From positions 1,933,493 through 1,997,492 of the forward strand of contig NZ_CP018192.1 in assembly GCF_001889525.1 (NCBI RefSeq): a stretch of 64,000 nucleotides of DNA, written 5' to 3'. Every line of letters starts with the position of its first letter. Position 1 is the stretch's first letter. Under the pieces are notes generated by a model. It was not told where the DNA came from. It made no database searches and saw nothing but the letters and a program-made list of their open reading frames with translations. Source of the stretch: Granulibacter bethesdensis. GTDB lineage: Bacteria; Pseudomonadota; Alphaproteobacteria; Acetobacterales; Acetobacteraceae. Shown here one piece after another: positions 18,524-27,513 of this stretch. The position numbers were made by a program, and so were the translations under genes.

Positions 18524-20992
18524 TTACTCCGCCGCGTTCATCATGCCGATGGAGGCCATCGGTTTGAATTCATGCTTGTCCTTGCCGGACACACGCTCCG
18601 ACCATGGATCGACCTGGGCGAATTTCTGGGAGAACACGAAACGGCCGAAATAATGACGACGCCGTTCCTTGTCTTCCAGAACCTGCTTGCGGATTTCAGG
18701 AATCCCGACGCGCCTGGTCCATTTGTAGATGCGCTCCAGATAACGCGCCTGTTCCCGGTACATCTGCACCAGTGCGACAATGACTTCCAGCGCCTCGTCT
18801 TCATCCGGTACCAGACCGAGTACTTCCGTGCCACGGATATCGAGGCCGGCGGCTCCGGCAAAGTGGATTTCATATCCGGAATCCACACAGATGACACCGA
18901 CATCCTTACAGGTCGCCTCGGCACAGTTACGCGGGCAACCGGAGACCGCCATCTTCACTTTGGCAGGCGTCCATGATCCCCACATGAATTTTTCGATGCG
19001 GATACCGAACCCCGTTGAATCCTGCGTCCCGAACCGGCACCAATCGGAGCCGACACAGGTTTTGACCGTGCGCAGGCCTTTCGCATAAGCATGGCCGGAG
19101 ACAAACCCGGCCTTGCCGAGATCGGACCAGACGGCAGGCAGATCTTCCTTACGAATGCCCAGCATGTCGATGCGCTGACCACCTGTGACCTTCACCGCAG
19201 GAATGGCAAATTTATCGACCACATCGGCAATCGCGCGCAGCTCCGCAGCGCTGGTCATGCCGCCCCACATGCGGGGCACCACGGAATAGGTACCGTCTTT
19301 CTGGATATTGGCATGTACGCGCTCGTTAACGAAGCGTGACTGGTAATCATCTGCATATTCATCCGGCCATTCGCAGACCAGATAATAATTCAGTGCAGGA
19401 CGGCATTTGGAGCAGCCGCAGGATGTTTTCCACTCCAGCTCCTGCATCACGGCGGGGATGGTCTTCAGACTCTTCGCGCGGATCAGGCGGCGTACATCAT
19501 CATGCCCCAGCGTGGTGCAGCCACAGACAGGCTGTACCGCCGCAGGCTGATAGGCATCCCCCAGTGTCAATGTCATCACCTGCTCCACCAGACCGGTGCA
19601 GGAGCCGCAGGATGCCGATGCTTTCGTATGCGCCCGCACATCGTCGAGCGTGGTCAATCCTTTCGTCTGGATGGCGCTGACGATCGCGCCCTTGCATACG
19701 CCGTTGCAGCCGCAGATCTCTGCGTCATCCGGTAAGGCTGCAACGGCCGCCGTAGGGTCCAGCGGGGCGCCTCCCTGATAGGCCTGACCAAAAATCAGCG
19801 TATCGCGCATCTCGCTGATATTGGCAGCTTTCTTACGCAGGTCATTGAACCATGCACCATCGGAGGTATCTCCGAACAGCACGGTGCCGATGATACGCTC
19901 GTTCTGGAGAATGACACGCTTGTAGACACCCGCTGCCGCATCGCGCAGAACGATTTCCTCACGGTCCTCTCCATCGGCGAAATCACCGACCGAGAACAGA
20001 TCGACACCAGTGACTTTCAGCTTCGTCGCCGTTTCGCTGTGTACAAAACCGCTGGTGGGCTGGCCAGCCAGAACGGCAGCCGCCACACGCGCCATATCGT
20101 AAAGAGGTGCCACCAGACCATAGGTGCGGCCATCGACCTCTACACATTCTCCCAGAGCGAGAATGTCAGGATCGGAAGTCAGCATAGTCGCATCGACCTT
20201 GATCCCACGCCCGACTTCCAGCCCGGCCTGCTTCGCCAGCCATGCATTGGGAATGATACCAGCCGCAACCACAACCAGATCAGCCGGCAGCTCCGTCCCG
20301 TCCGCCAGCGTAACGGAGCGCACATGGCCCCTGTCATCATGATTGAAGATTTTGGTATTCGCGCCGGTAATGACGTGAATACCCTTTGATTCAATCGCTT
20401 TTTGCAGCAGATAGGCGGAAGCACTATCCAGCTGCCGTTCCATCAGCGTCGGAGCAAGATGCAGTACCGTGACATCCATGCCCTGTGCATATAGACCCGC
20501 CGCAGCCTCCAGACCCAGCAAACCACCGCCCAGTACGACCGCCCGTGGCAGCACACCCGCTTTCGACTGCGCCGCCAGCATCATCGCCTGCACATCGTCC
20601 AGATCGCGATACGTCAGCACACCCGCGAGATCACGACCGGGGATCGGCGGAATGAATGGTACGGACCCGGTTGCAATCACCAGACGATCATAGGATTCCA
20701 CAACACCATGATCAGAGGTAACAGTTTTTGCCGCCCGGTCGATCTCGACGATCTTATGACCCTTATAGAGGGTGATACCGTGATCAATATACCAGCCATC
20801 ACCATGGATGATGATCTGCTCATAGGTTTTTTCACCCGATAGAACAGGCGAGAGCATGATACGATCATAATTCACCCGCGGCTCGGCATTGAAGATTGTA
20901 ACGTTGTACCGATCCGGAGCCTGTTCGAACAGATGTTCCAGCATACGGCCTGGCGCCATGCCATTGCCGATGATGACAAGTTTTTCAGTCAT
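18524..20992 (-). CDS. nirB: Nitrite reductase [NAD(P)H] large subunit
   Basis: Reduces nitrite to ammonia. In 822 residues: FAD/NAD(P)H-binding halves (LVIIGNGMAPGRMLEHL; AVVLGGGLLGLEAAAGLY near residue 145), tandem BFD-type [2Fe-2S] cysteines (ICGCNGVCKG, SCGSCTGLV, VCGCTTLGHD and CGCSKCRP), and the ferredoxin-like/sirohaem core. The sirohaem/[4Fe-4S] ligands are TCVGSDWC and SGCPRNCAEA. It lies 22 bp after the transporter gene and 6 bp before nirD. Confidence 0.97.
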   Translation of the reverse strand: MTEKLVIIGNGMAPGRMLEHLFEQAPDRYNVTIFNAEPRVNYDRIMLSPVLSGEKTYEQIIIHGDGWYIDHGITLYKGHKIVEIDRAAKTVTSDHGVVESYDRLVIATGSVPFIPPIPGRDLAGVLTYRDLDDVQAMMLAAQSKAGVLPRAVVLGGGLLGLEAAAGLYAQGMDVTVLHLAPTLMERQLDSASAYLLQKAIESKGIHVITGANTKIFNHDDRGHVRSVTLADGTELPADLVVVAAGIIPNAWLAKQAGLEVGRGIKVDATMLTSDPDILALGECVEVDGRTYGLVAPLYDMARVAAAVLAGQPTSGFVHSETATKLKVTGVDLFSVGDFADGEDREEIVLRDAAAGVYKRVILQNERIIGTVLFGDTSDGAWFNDLRKKAANISEMRDTLIFGQAYQGGAPLDPTAAVAALPDDAEICGCNGVCKGAIVSAIQTKGLTTLDDVRAHTKASASCGSCTGLVEQVMTLTLGDAYQPAAVQPVCGCTTLGHDDVRRLIRAKSLKTIPAVMQELEWKTSCGCSKCRPALNYYLVCEWPDEYADDYQSRFVNERVHANIQKDGTYSVVPRMWGGMTSAAELRAIADVVDKFAIPAVKVTGGQRIDMLGIRKEDLPAVWSDLGKAGFVSGHAYAKGLRTVKTCVGSDWCRFGTQDSTGFGIRIEKFMWGSWTPAKVKMAVSGCPRNCAEATCKDVGVICVDSGYEIHFAGAAGLDIRGTEVLGLVPDEDEALEVIVALVQMYREQARYLERIYKWTRRVGIPEIRKQVLEDKERRRHYFGRFVFSQKFAQVDPWSERVSGKDKHEFKPMASIGMMNAAE

Positions 20993-21014
20993 GATTCTGA
21001 TCCAGTCAAAAATC

Positions 21015-22259
21015 TTATTGTGCAGCTTGCAGGATCATCGACTGACGGCGCATGGCCCGGATCGCAGCATGCATCCATATCATTGAGACAAGAACAACCA
21101 CGAACAAAAGCATGAAGCAGCTCTGCCACAATCCTGTCTGATCCTTCAGGAACCCGAAGATGATCGGAAAGATAAATCCACCCAGACCACCGATCAGGCC
21201 GACGATACCTCCAACAGCACCGACGGAATCTGGATAATAGCTCGGCACATGCTTGTAGACAGCGGCCTTACCAAGGCTCATCACAAAACCGAGCACGAAA
21301 GCAACGATCACGAAGGTGACGGGACCGATTCCAGCAACACCTCCTCCTGCATGGGCAGGAAAGGACAGGATCAGGGTCGCCAGAGCGGCAACACCAAACA
21401 TCACATACAACACGCGACGCGCACCGATCCGGTCAGACAGAATACCGCCATACGCACGGAACACACTGCCGGGAATGGAATAACATGCGGCGACCAGACC
21501 CGCCGTTTCCAGATCCATGCCATACACGCCCACCAGATAGCGCGGCAACCACAGCGCAAGTGCGACGAACCCGCCGAAAGCGAAGAAATAATAGAGGCTG
21601 AACCGCCAGACCTGCATATGACGCAGTGGAGCGAATTCATCCCGGAAGCTGCCCCGGCGCTGAGCATGCTGCGGCTCATCAGAGGTAAGAAACCAGAAAG
21701 CTCCCGCCGTCAGCACCAGCGCCACCGCCCAGACCGGCGGCACAGCGCGCCAGCCCCAACCCGCCACGACCAGCGGCGCTAGCAGCTTGGTCACGGCAGC
21801 GCCGACATTCCCGGCTCCGAAAATCCCGAGAGCCGTACCCTGCTTGATCTGCGAGAAGAATGGCGAGACATAGGACACGCCCACCGCAAAAGAACCACCG
21901 GCAATGCCAATGCCAAGGCCTGCCAGCAGCATAGTTTCATAGCTATGCGCGAAGGATAGCAGCAGCGTCGCCACGGCGGCAGTCAGCATGACAGCAACAT
22001 AAACCGCCCGACCGCCCCAGCGGCTGGCCCAGATACCCAGCAGCAGGCGTGACAACGAACCGGTCAGAATGGGTGTGCCGAGCAGCAGGCCGAACTGCGT
22101 TTCGGTCAGATGCAGTTCCTGCCTGATCTTGACGCCGATAATGGCGAAAATGGTCCAGACGGCGAAACAGATGGTAAAGGCAAACGTCGACATCCAGAGC
22201 GCACGCGAAGCACTGTCGCGGGCCTTACCCGGAAGCAGGGAGGCAGTTCCATTGGTCAT
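21015..22259 (-). CDS. narK: Nitrate/nitrite MFS transporter (NarK/NasA type)
   Basis: A 414-residue MFS permease with 12 predicted helices. The nitrate signature regions are GIGIAGGSFAVGVSYVSPFF (nitrate motif 1, helix 5) and GSVGAVGGIVGLIGGLGGF-like VGAVGGIVGLIGGLGGFIFP (motif 2, helix 11). The ATG at 22259, preceded by GGAGAG, is preferred over a TTG 12 bp upstream. It is the first structural gene after the NasT-responsive leader and should bring nitrate in for the downstream reductases; Paracoccus calls the equivalent nasA. Confidence 0.93.
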   Translation of the reverse strand: MTNGTASLLPGKARDSASRALWMSTFAFTICFAVWTIFAIIGVKIRQELHLTETQFGLLLGTPILTGSLSRLLLGIWASRWGGRAVYVAVMLTAAVATLLLSFAHSYETMLLAGLGIGIAGGSFAVGVSYVSPFFSQIKQGTALGIFGAGNVGAAVTKLLAPLVVAGWGWRAVPPVWAVALVLTAGAFWFLTSDEPQHAQRRGSFRDEFAPLRHMQVWRFSLYYFFAFGGFVALALWLPRYLVGVYGMDLETAGLVAACYSIPGSVFRAYGGILSDRIGARRVLYVMFGVAALATLILSFPAHAGGGVAGIGPVTFVIVAFVLGFVMSLGKAAVYKHVPSYYPDSVGAVGGIVGLIGGLGGFIFPIIFGFLKDQTGLWQSCFMLLFVVVLVSMIWMHAAIRAMRRQSMILQAAQ

Positions 22260-22328
22260 CGGGCTCTCCAATCACGGAGCCGCTACGCCGGCAGATATGG
22301 TGCCGAAATCGTCAGGCGGCTGCGCCAT

Positions 22329-22394
22329 GAAACAAAATCGCTCAAGGGAGAAGACTCAGTGCCTGCAAAGCAGGACATGGCCCCTCCGTTCTCC
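22329..22394 (-). terminator. Candidate conditional terminator in the nitrate leader
   Basis: On the minus strand GGAGAA (22394-22389) can pair with TTCTCC (22352-22347), enclosing the hairpin CCTGC-ttt-GCAGG (22374-22362). A TTTTGTTT tract follows a few bases later (22338-22331). The GGA of the first strand is also the closing strand of the second ANTAR hairpin, so the two folds exclude each other. The stem is short, and this is an inference from pairing only. Confidence 0.45.
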
Positions 22395-22429
22395 GGCGTC
22401 TTTGCCTGGATGCATCCGCCTTTGGACGC
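22392..22429 (-). promoter_or_regulatory. ANTAR-target dual hairpin (NasT binding site) in the nitrate leader RNA
   Basis: On the minus strand two hairpins stand one base apart. The first (22429-22412) is GCGTCC, loop AAAGGC, GGATGC: a 6-bp stem with one G·U. The second (22410-22392) is TCC-a-GGC, loop AAAGAC, GCCGGA: a 6-bp stem with one bulged A. Both loops are six nucleotides with A at position 1 and G at position 4, the known ANTAR recognition rule. It lies about 130 nt before the transporter ATG and downstream of nasT and nasS, whose NasT product has an ANTAR domain. Binding should favour this fold and prevent termination. Confidence 0.85.
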
Positions 22430-22449
22430 TGACCGTGCTTCATGCCTTC

Positions 22450-22504
22450 ATTGGCCAAGCTCATGTCTTGTGGCCAATATACAAATCCATGCCTGCCATG
22501 TCGC
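22450..22504 (-). promoter_or_regulatory. Candidate promoter of the nitrate operon with overlapping inverted repeat
   Basis: On the minus strand GCGACA (22504-22499), a 17-bp spacer and TATATT (22481-22476) resemble -35 and -10 boxes (4/6 and 5/6 matches to consensus). A perfect 8-bp inverted repeat, ATTGGCCA (22450-22457) and TGGCCAAT (22471-22478), overlaps the -10 box and expected start, so it could be an operator or an early RNA hairpin. The rest of the 337-bp region between the transporter and nasS is the leader described separately; upstream of 22510 it is AT-rich with nothing else recognised. Confidence 0.35.
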
Positions 22505-22596
22505 GCAGTTTTTAGCCCAAAAATGGCGCTATTTTTGCTTCTGAGACAAGAAATGCCTTCTGTTTTAGCTTTTATATCTTTCAAAAAAGCAATTGA

Positions 22597-23889
22597 TTAA
22601 ATTTTAGTCCTTTGCCGCGCGATATAATCGTCGATATGATCTGGATCAAACAGTTCGCCATCGAAGAAACCGTCCGGCCCCAGTGTCAGGCCGGCCAGAT
22701 TGGCACCAACCGGCGTGGGCCGGATTAACGCGCCCTCCACCTTTGCATTGGCGCCCGGCAGCGGATAGCCCAACCCGCTGACCGCCGCCCGATACAGATC
22801 AGGGCAATAAGTATTGGCGGCAATCACTGCATTGTCCGCGCTGTGTTCCAGATAGCTCCAGCGCGCCAGTTGCGCATAAAACCACATGGCATGGCTTTTC
22901 CAGGGGAAAGTAGCGGCCCGTGCGAAAGGCACGAAGAAATCCGACACCGCAACCGCCCGGCTGCCATGACTGCCGGGCACGATCTCTCCATCCAACGCCG
23001 CCATCATCCACATGGCCGGCTGACCGACATATGTCTCCTGCGAGAGAATCCGGGCCAGATCGGCGTGATGATCACTGTCGGCGCACCACAACGCCGCTCT
23101 GGTCATGGCCCGCAACAAAGCAGCCAAAGCCTCAGGATTTTCACGCGCCCAGCCGGCATGCACACCCAGCACCTTTTCAGGACTGGAACGCCAGATGGCT
23201 GCCTTGACGGTGATGATCCGACCATGTCCCCCGGCCACGGAGGCGGTGTTCCACGGCTCGCCGACGCAATACCCATCAATCCCGCCGCCCCTCAGCGCAT
23301 CCGCCATCAAAGGAGGCGACAGAACCACAATTTCAATATCGCGGTCCGGCATGATCCCACAGGCTGCCAGCCAGTAGCGCAGCTCGATATTATGCCCGGA
23401 ATAGGCATGCACGACCGCGAAACGGAGCTTCTTCTGTCCCTGCATCGCCCGATCTGCGACCACAGCAGCCAGCGCCCGCCCCTGCATGGCAGGGTCAAAC
23501 ACATCGCCGCCACTGGCTGCCGCACCGGAATCCTGCATTGCCTGCCACAGGGCCACACTGACGGTGACTGCATTTCCACCCAGTCCCAGCGCCATCGGGG
23601 CGATGATCTTCTGGTTCCATGGTGTCAGACCCAGATTGCAGGCAATCGGCATGGGCGCGAGCATGTGCGCCATCTGAAAATGTCCGACCGCTATCCTGTC
23701 CCGGATATTCGCCCAGGAATTCTCCCTTACCAGAGTCAGGTTGACGCCTTCTTGATCCGCAAATCCACATTCCAGCGCCGCGATCAGAATAGCGCTGTCC
23801 AGCAGTGGCATGAACCCGGCAGTCATCCGGTACGGAGCCTGTTGGTGATGCTTCCCGGAACCTGCATCAATCTCTGGTAGGTCACTCAT
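22597..23889 (-). CDS. nasS: NasS nitrate/nitrite sensor, NrtA-like protein without a signal peptide
   Basis: A 430-residue protein of the NrtA/CmpA solute-binding family (YRMTAGFMPLLDSAILIAALECGFADQEGV, FQMAHMLAPMP, VNLTLVRENSW, YCVGEPWNTASV). The start MSDLPEIDAGSG is polar, with no signal peptide or lipobox, so the protein should stay in the cytosol. In NasST systems NasS binds nitrate or nitrite and holds NasT inactive without the ligand. It begins 1 bp after the nasT stop, so the pair is co-transcribed. The ATG at 23889 was chosen because upstream codons overlap nasT. Confidence 0.88.
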   Translation of the reverse strand: MSDLPEIDAGSGKHHQQAPYRMTAGFMPLLDSAILIAALECGFADQEGVNLTLVRENSWANIRDRIAVGHFQMAHMLAPMPIACNLGLTPWNQKIIAPMALGLGGNAVTVSVALWQAMQDSGAAASGGDVFDPAMQGRALAAVVADRAMQGQKKLRFAVVHAYSGHNIELRYWLAACGIMPDRDIEIVVLSPPLMADALRGGGIDGYCVGEPWNTASVAGGHGRIITVKAAIWRSSPEKVLGVHAGWARENPEALAALLRAMTRAALWCADSDHHADLARILSQETYVGQPAMWMMAALDGEIVPGSHGSRAVAVSDFFVPFARAATFPWKSHAMWFYAQLARWSYLEHSADNAVIAANTYCPDLYRAAVSGLGYPLPGANAKVEGALIRPTPVGANLAGLTLGPDGFFDGELFDPDHIDDYIARQRTKI

Positions 23890-23890
23890 T

Positions 23891-24526
23891 TTACCGCCCC
23901 CCTTTTTTCTTTGAAACGGCAGACGGTTCATCAGCCTCTGGATCGAGCAGATCGACAGCAGTCAGCAGACTGTGTGCAATATCTGCGATCTTGCGATTCT
24001 GGTTCATCGCAGTCCGGCGTAGCAGGGTATAGGCGGCATCCTCGCTCAATCCCCGGCTTTTCATCAGCAACGCCTTGGCCTTATCTATCAGACGACGGCT
24101 TTCCAGCGCCCCCCGCGCCTCCTCCAGCTCCCGCTGCAGGCGGGAATAAGCGTTGAAACGACTGATCGCCATATCCAGAATTGGCTTGATGCGTTCCTGC
24201 CGCAAGCCATCCACCACATAAGCCGAAACGCCGGCCTCCACCGCGGCTTCAATCCCCGCCTGATCAGAGCGGTCCACGAACATCGCCACCGGCCTGCGCA
24301 CGGAGCGCGAAAGGCGAAACATTTCCTCCAGCATATCACGCTGGGGATTCCCAAGATCGATGACGATGACATCCGGCGCAGCAACCGCAATTGTTTCCGC
24401 CGCTGCGGCAACATCATGCAGCACGGTGACGCGATCATGGCCACCTTCCCGCAATCCCGTCTCGATGATGGAGGCGCGGATACGGTCCTCGTCTATGACC
24501 AGAATGGATAGGCTCGGCTTCTGCAT
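23891..24526 (-). CDS. nasT: NasT nitrate-responsive antiterminator (receiver-like plus ANTAR domain)
   Basis: A 211-residue protein. Residues 5-120 are a response-regulator receiver fold (LSILVIDEDRIRASII; VIVIDLGNP holds the usual aspartate position). A coiled-coil linker follows, then an ANTAR RNA-binding domain (about 135-195) with LIDKAKALLMKSRGLSEDAAYTLLRRTAM and NRKIADIA, matching the family consensus closely. A basic tail follows. It should bind the dual hairpin upstream of the transporter gene and allow read-through when nitrate or nitrite releases it from NasS. It is 54 bp downstream of otsA in direction of transcription from nothing else, so its own promoter must lie in 24527-24580 or within otsA's tail. 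Confidence 0.93.
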   Translation of the reverse strand: MQKPSLSILVIDEDRIRASIIETGLREGGHDRVTVLHDVAAAAETIAVAAPDVIVIDLGNPQRDMLEEMFRLSRSVRRPVAMFVDRSDQAGIEAAVEAGVSAYVVDGLRQERIKPILDMAISRFNAYSRLQRELEEARGALESRRLIDKAKALLMKSRGLSEDAAYTLLRRTAMNQNRKIADIAHSLLTAVDLLDPEADEPSAVSKKKGGR

Positions 24527-24580
24527 GCCGCCTTATATGCAATGCGCCCTGTCTCGTGGCCATAGGGAAGACGCCTGTCC

Positions 24581-25915
24581 CTACGCCGGCGCGTTTTCCA
24601 GATCCTGCAGAAAGCTGCGTGCCCATGCGGCAGCAGTGGAAGCCTGTACCGCCGACATCATCGTTTTCCAGCGTCCCTGCCGTGATTCCCGGTCCAGCCC
24701 GAGCGCCATATGCAGTGCCTCGGCAATTTCATCAGGATCATAGGGATTAATGATGATGGCCCCCTCCATCTCCGAGGCAGCTCCGGCGAAACGCGACAGG
24801 ATCAATGCGCCCGGATTATCGGCATCCTGTGCCGCAACATATTCTTTCGCGACCAGATTCATGCCATCGCGCAGCGGCGTCACCAGCCCAATCCTGGCTT
24901 CCCGGTGAAATCCGGCCAACACATTGCGCGCCACCGCTCTGGTCAGATACCGCACCGGTACCCAGTCGAACTCCGCATGCTCACCATTGATACGGCCGAC
25001 CAGTTCATCCATTTCCTTCCGCAGGGATCGGTACTCCGCCACATCCCCACGGGAAACCGGCGTGATCTGCAGAAAAGTGACATTGTTACGATGCTCGGGA
25101 AACCGCTTCAGCAACTGGGCATAACCATGGAAGCGATGCGGAATGCCCTTGGAATAATCCAATCGGTCCACCCCCAGAATCAGGGCACGATCACCCATGG
25201 ATTCCCGCAATCGTCTCGCTTCAGGACTTTTCTGGGCGCGACGTGCGGTCGCGGCAAACGCAGCCGGATCAATGCCGATCGGATAAGAATCAGCCCGGCG
25301 GGCCACCCCTGCCATGGCCAGACATTCGTTCAGATGACCTGCATCCTCGATAGTTTGCAGACCGATCACATCATAGGCTCCGAAAGCCTGTAACAGCAGA
25401 TCCCCTTGCGGCAGAGCCGAATACACCGCCATCGGAGGAAACGGGACGTGGAGGAAAAAGCCGATCCGGGCTGTCACCCCCAGCTTACGCAGCGCCGCGC
25501 CAAGGGGGATGAGATGATAATCATGGATCCAGATGATATCATCCTGCCGTAACAATGGTTTCAGCGCTGCCGCAAAAGCATCGTTCACAGCCATATAGGC
25601 AGAAAGGTCGGAGCGGCTGAACACCCCGAGCCCAATCCGGCTATGCAGCAGCGGCCAGAGCATCCCATTGGAAAAGCCTCGATAATATCCCTCATACGCA
25701 TCAGTCTGGAGATCAAGCGTAGCGTAAGTAACTCCCTTGGCTTCTTCCAGATGCACGTCAGGACCGGGCTGATCCACGGTCTTGCCGGACCAGCCGAACC
25801 AGAGGGTTTCATGCCCGGCAATGGCTTCCTTCAATGCGACGGCCAGGCCACCGGCCAGTTGTCCTCGCTCCTTAGGCTGGGGAACACGATTGGAAACCAG
25901 AATCAGCCGACTCAC
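24581..25915 (-). CDS. otsA: Alpha,alpha-trehalose-phosphate synthase
   Basis: GT20 glycosyltransferase of 444 residues that joins UDP-glucose (or a related donor) and glucose-6-phosphate to trehalose-6-phosphate. Motifs: LVSNRVP and GGLAVAL (N-terminal phosphate/donor loop), WIHDYHLIPLGAALRK, IGFFLHVPFPP, LGVDRLDYSKGIP, TPLRDGMNLVAKEYVA. The start overlaps the otsB stop by 4 bp, so otsB-otsA form an operon. Trehalose would act as an osmotic and desiccation protectant. Confidence 0.96.
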   Translation of the reverse strand: MSRLILVSNRVPQPKERGQLAGGLAVALKEAIAGHETLWFGWSGKTVDQPGPDVHLEEAKGVTYATLDLQTDAYEGYYRGFSNGMLWPLLHSRIGLGVFSRSDLSAYMAVNDAFAAALKPLLRQDDIIWIHDYHLIPLGAALRKLGVTARIGFFLHVPFPPMAVYSALPQGDLLLQAFGAYDVIGLQTIEDAGHLNECLAMAGVARRADSYPIGIDPAAFAATARRAQKSPEARRLRESMGDRALILGVDRLDYSKGIPHRFHGYAQLLKRFPEHRNNVTFLQITPVSRGDVAEYRSLRKEMDELVGRINGEHAEFDWVPVRYLTRAVARNVLAGFHREARIGLVTPLRDGMNLVAKEYVAAQDADNPGALILSRFAGAASEMEGAIIINPYDPDEIAEALHMALGLDRESRQGRWKTMMSAVQASTAAAWARSFLQDLENAPA

Positions 25916-26670
25916 CGCACCGCCTCCCTTAACCAGGCCCGGACGCCGGCTGCATCGCCGAAGGCTTCCTGTACCCGCAGGCCGGCTCCTCCCATGGCGC
26001 GACAGGCCGCCATTCCATCCTCATCGGTCACGTCATCGCCGATAAAAACCGGCACACGGCCCCGGAAGGGGGCGTGTTGCATCAAATGCTGAACCGCGGT
26101 GCCCTTATCAGCCCCTTTCGGCTTCACTTCCCACGCCATATGCGCGGCCATCAGGGTAAAACGGTCTTCATGACCAGCCATGAGGGCGCGCAGGCCAGCC
26201 TCGACCTGCGGACCGGCCTCCGGTACGGCACGGAAATGCAACACGAAGCCGCGCTGTTTACGTTCCAGCAATACCCCCGGCAAACGAGCCGCCAACGCTT
26301 CGCCCTGCCGCAACCATTCAACCGGCAGGTCTGCCAGTGCCACACGCTCCGTGGTCTGCATTGTGCGGTGATACAGCGCACCCCCATGCTCCCCCGCAAT
26401 GGCGGTGAAAATGCCGGGAAACAGGGCTTCCACTTGCTCCACCGGTCGACCGGTCACGACAGCGATGGCACCACCCAGATCATCATGCAGACGGCTCAAC
26501 ACCTCGGGTAAACCGGCCTCCACCTGCACAGCATCCGGTGTCGGCGCAATGTCCAGCAGGGTGCCATCCATATCCAGAAACAAGGCAGCCCGCGATAAAA
26601 GAGGAAGTGGATCAAAGTCAGAAACGGGATGGGACAGTGCAATACAGCGCAGAGGTGGAAAGGACATCAT
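25912..26670 (-). CDS. otsB: Trehalose-6-phosphate phosphatase
   Basis: HAD-superfamily phosphatase of 252 residues that releases trehalose from trehalose-6-phosphate. Motif I is FLDMDGTLLDIAPTPD (nucleophile and acid/base Asp pair, about residues 31-46), followed by VVTGRPVEQVEALFPG, ANGEHGG-like IAGEHGGALY and the C-terminal metal motif FIGDDVTDEDGM. Two adjacent ATGs (26670 and 26667) are possible starts. It is the first gene of the otsBA pair. Confidence 0.95.
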   Translation of the reverse strand: MMSFPPLRCIALSHPVSDFDPLPLLSRAALFLDMDGTLLDIAPTPDAVQVEAGLPEVLSRLHDDLGGAIAVVTGRPVEQVEALFPGIFTAIAGEHGGALYHRTMQTTERVALADLPVEWLRQGEALAARLPGVLLERKQRGFVLHFRAVPEAGPQVEAGLRALMAGHEDRFTLMAAHMAWEVKPKGADKGTAVQHLMQHAPFRGRVPVFIGDDVTDEDGMAACRAMGGAGLRVQEAFGDAAGVRAWLREAVR

Positions 26671-26781
26671 ACCTGAACAAACCCTTTAGAAAGCCACAGG
26701 TTGCGTCTGGCCCCTCTGATACCGAATGAAAATCAGCATCTGAAGAAAACCCGATTCATACCGGGCCGGGTCATCTTCCCG

Positions 26782-27513
26782 TCAGTCGCAGTGCATAACA
26801 CGCACATCGTACAGGGGGCTTTCATACACGGCCACCCATGGCTCCTTTGCCAGCATCCAGCCGGAAAAGCGTGGGGCGCCCTCCGTATCGGCGGTGATGT
26901 CGAGCCATGCGGCAAAATCCTGAGGCGCCTCTGCCGCATGTTTCAGGCAGTTGCGCATCACAACTGTCAGATGACCGATCGTGTGACGATCTCCATCCTT
27001 GAGTGTGACACGGGACACGCGATCACTGAGCTTTTCCAGAATCTGGAGCTGTACGCTATGGCCCGGCTGCCAGGGATAGGCCGAGAGCGGATTTGCCGCC
27101 GCAGCCGGAGGCTGGGCATCACCAGCCGCATTCCCTTCAGGTGTTTTATCGGTGGGATTATCCGGCCTGGTGCCGGGCTGGGAGCCGGGTGTATCGGGCA
27201 AATCTCCCTCACCGGAGGAAGAAGGGATGTCAGGCCTCGTCTCCGGATCCGCCGGCAGAGGCACAATCCGGGGGGAAGTGACCGGCGGCGAAACCGGTCT
27301 GGCGGTCGTGCCTGCGTTGAAACCCGTATCATTCGGATCATCGTAATGCGGCATGGAATCGACCGGTGCGCTGCCGGAGGGGGATTTCGGAAGGGGCCGA
27401 CGATCCTGCAACGAGGTCGGCTGAGCATAGGCATGCGTCCCTGCCACCATGCAGAGCGCCAGCACCATACAACCGGCCATCCGGTACGCACGCATCCGTT
27501 TGTCACGAGTCAT
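26782..27513 (-). CDS. DUF2155 domain protein, exported
   Basis: A 243-residue protein. A signal peptide covers residues 10-31 (MAGCMVLALCMVAGTHAYAQ). A long Pro/Asp/Ser-rich disordered stretch follows (residues 32-145). The last 95 residues form the DUF2155 domain: QLQILEKLSDRVSRVTLKDG, a pair of conserved Cys (MRNCLKH and the final MHCD) and FSGWMLAKEPWVAVYESPLYDVRV. The family is periplasmic and of unknown role in alphaproteobacteria, usually near NDUFA12 as here. It overlaps the upstream small gene by 11 bp. Confidence 0.88.
   Translation of the reverse strand: MTRDKRMRAYRMAGCMVLALCMVAGTHAYAQPTSLQDRRPLPKSPSGSAPVDSMPHYDDPNDTGFNAGTTARPVSPPVTSPRIVPLPADPETRPDIPSSSGEGDLPDTPGSQPGTRPDNPTDKTPEGNAAGDAQPPAAAANPLSAYPWQPGHSVQLQILEKLSDRVSRVTLKDGDRHTIGHLTVVMRNCLKHAAEAPQDFAAWLDITADTEGAPRFSGWMLAKEPWVAVYESPLYDVRVMHCD

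Noticed and set aside
22504-22519. Possible sigma-54 promoter TGGGCTA-AAAA-CTGCG upstream of the nitrate leader
   Set aside because: Only the GG-N10-GC spacing and a few bases fit the consensus; the sigma-70-like pair fits better.
22843-23880. Plus-strand open frame opposite nasS
   Set aside because: It is a shadow of nasS, with no recognisable motifs.
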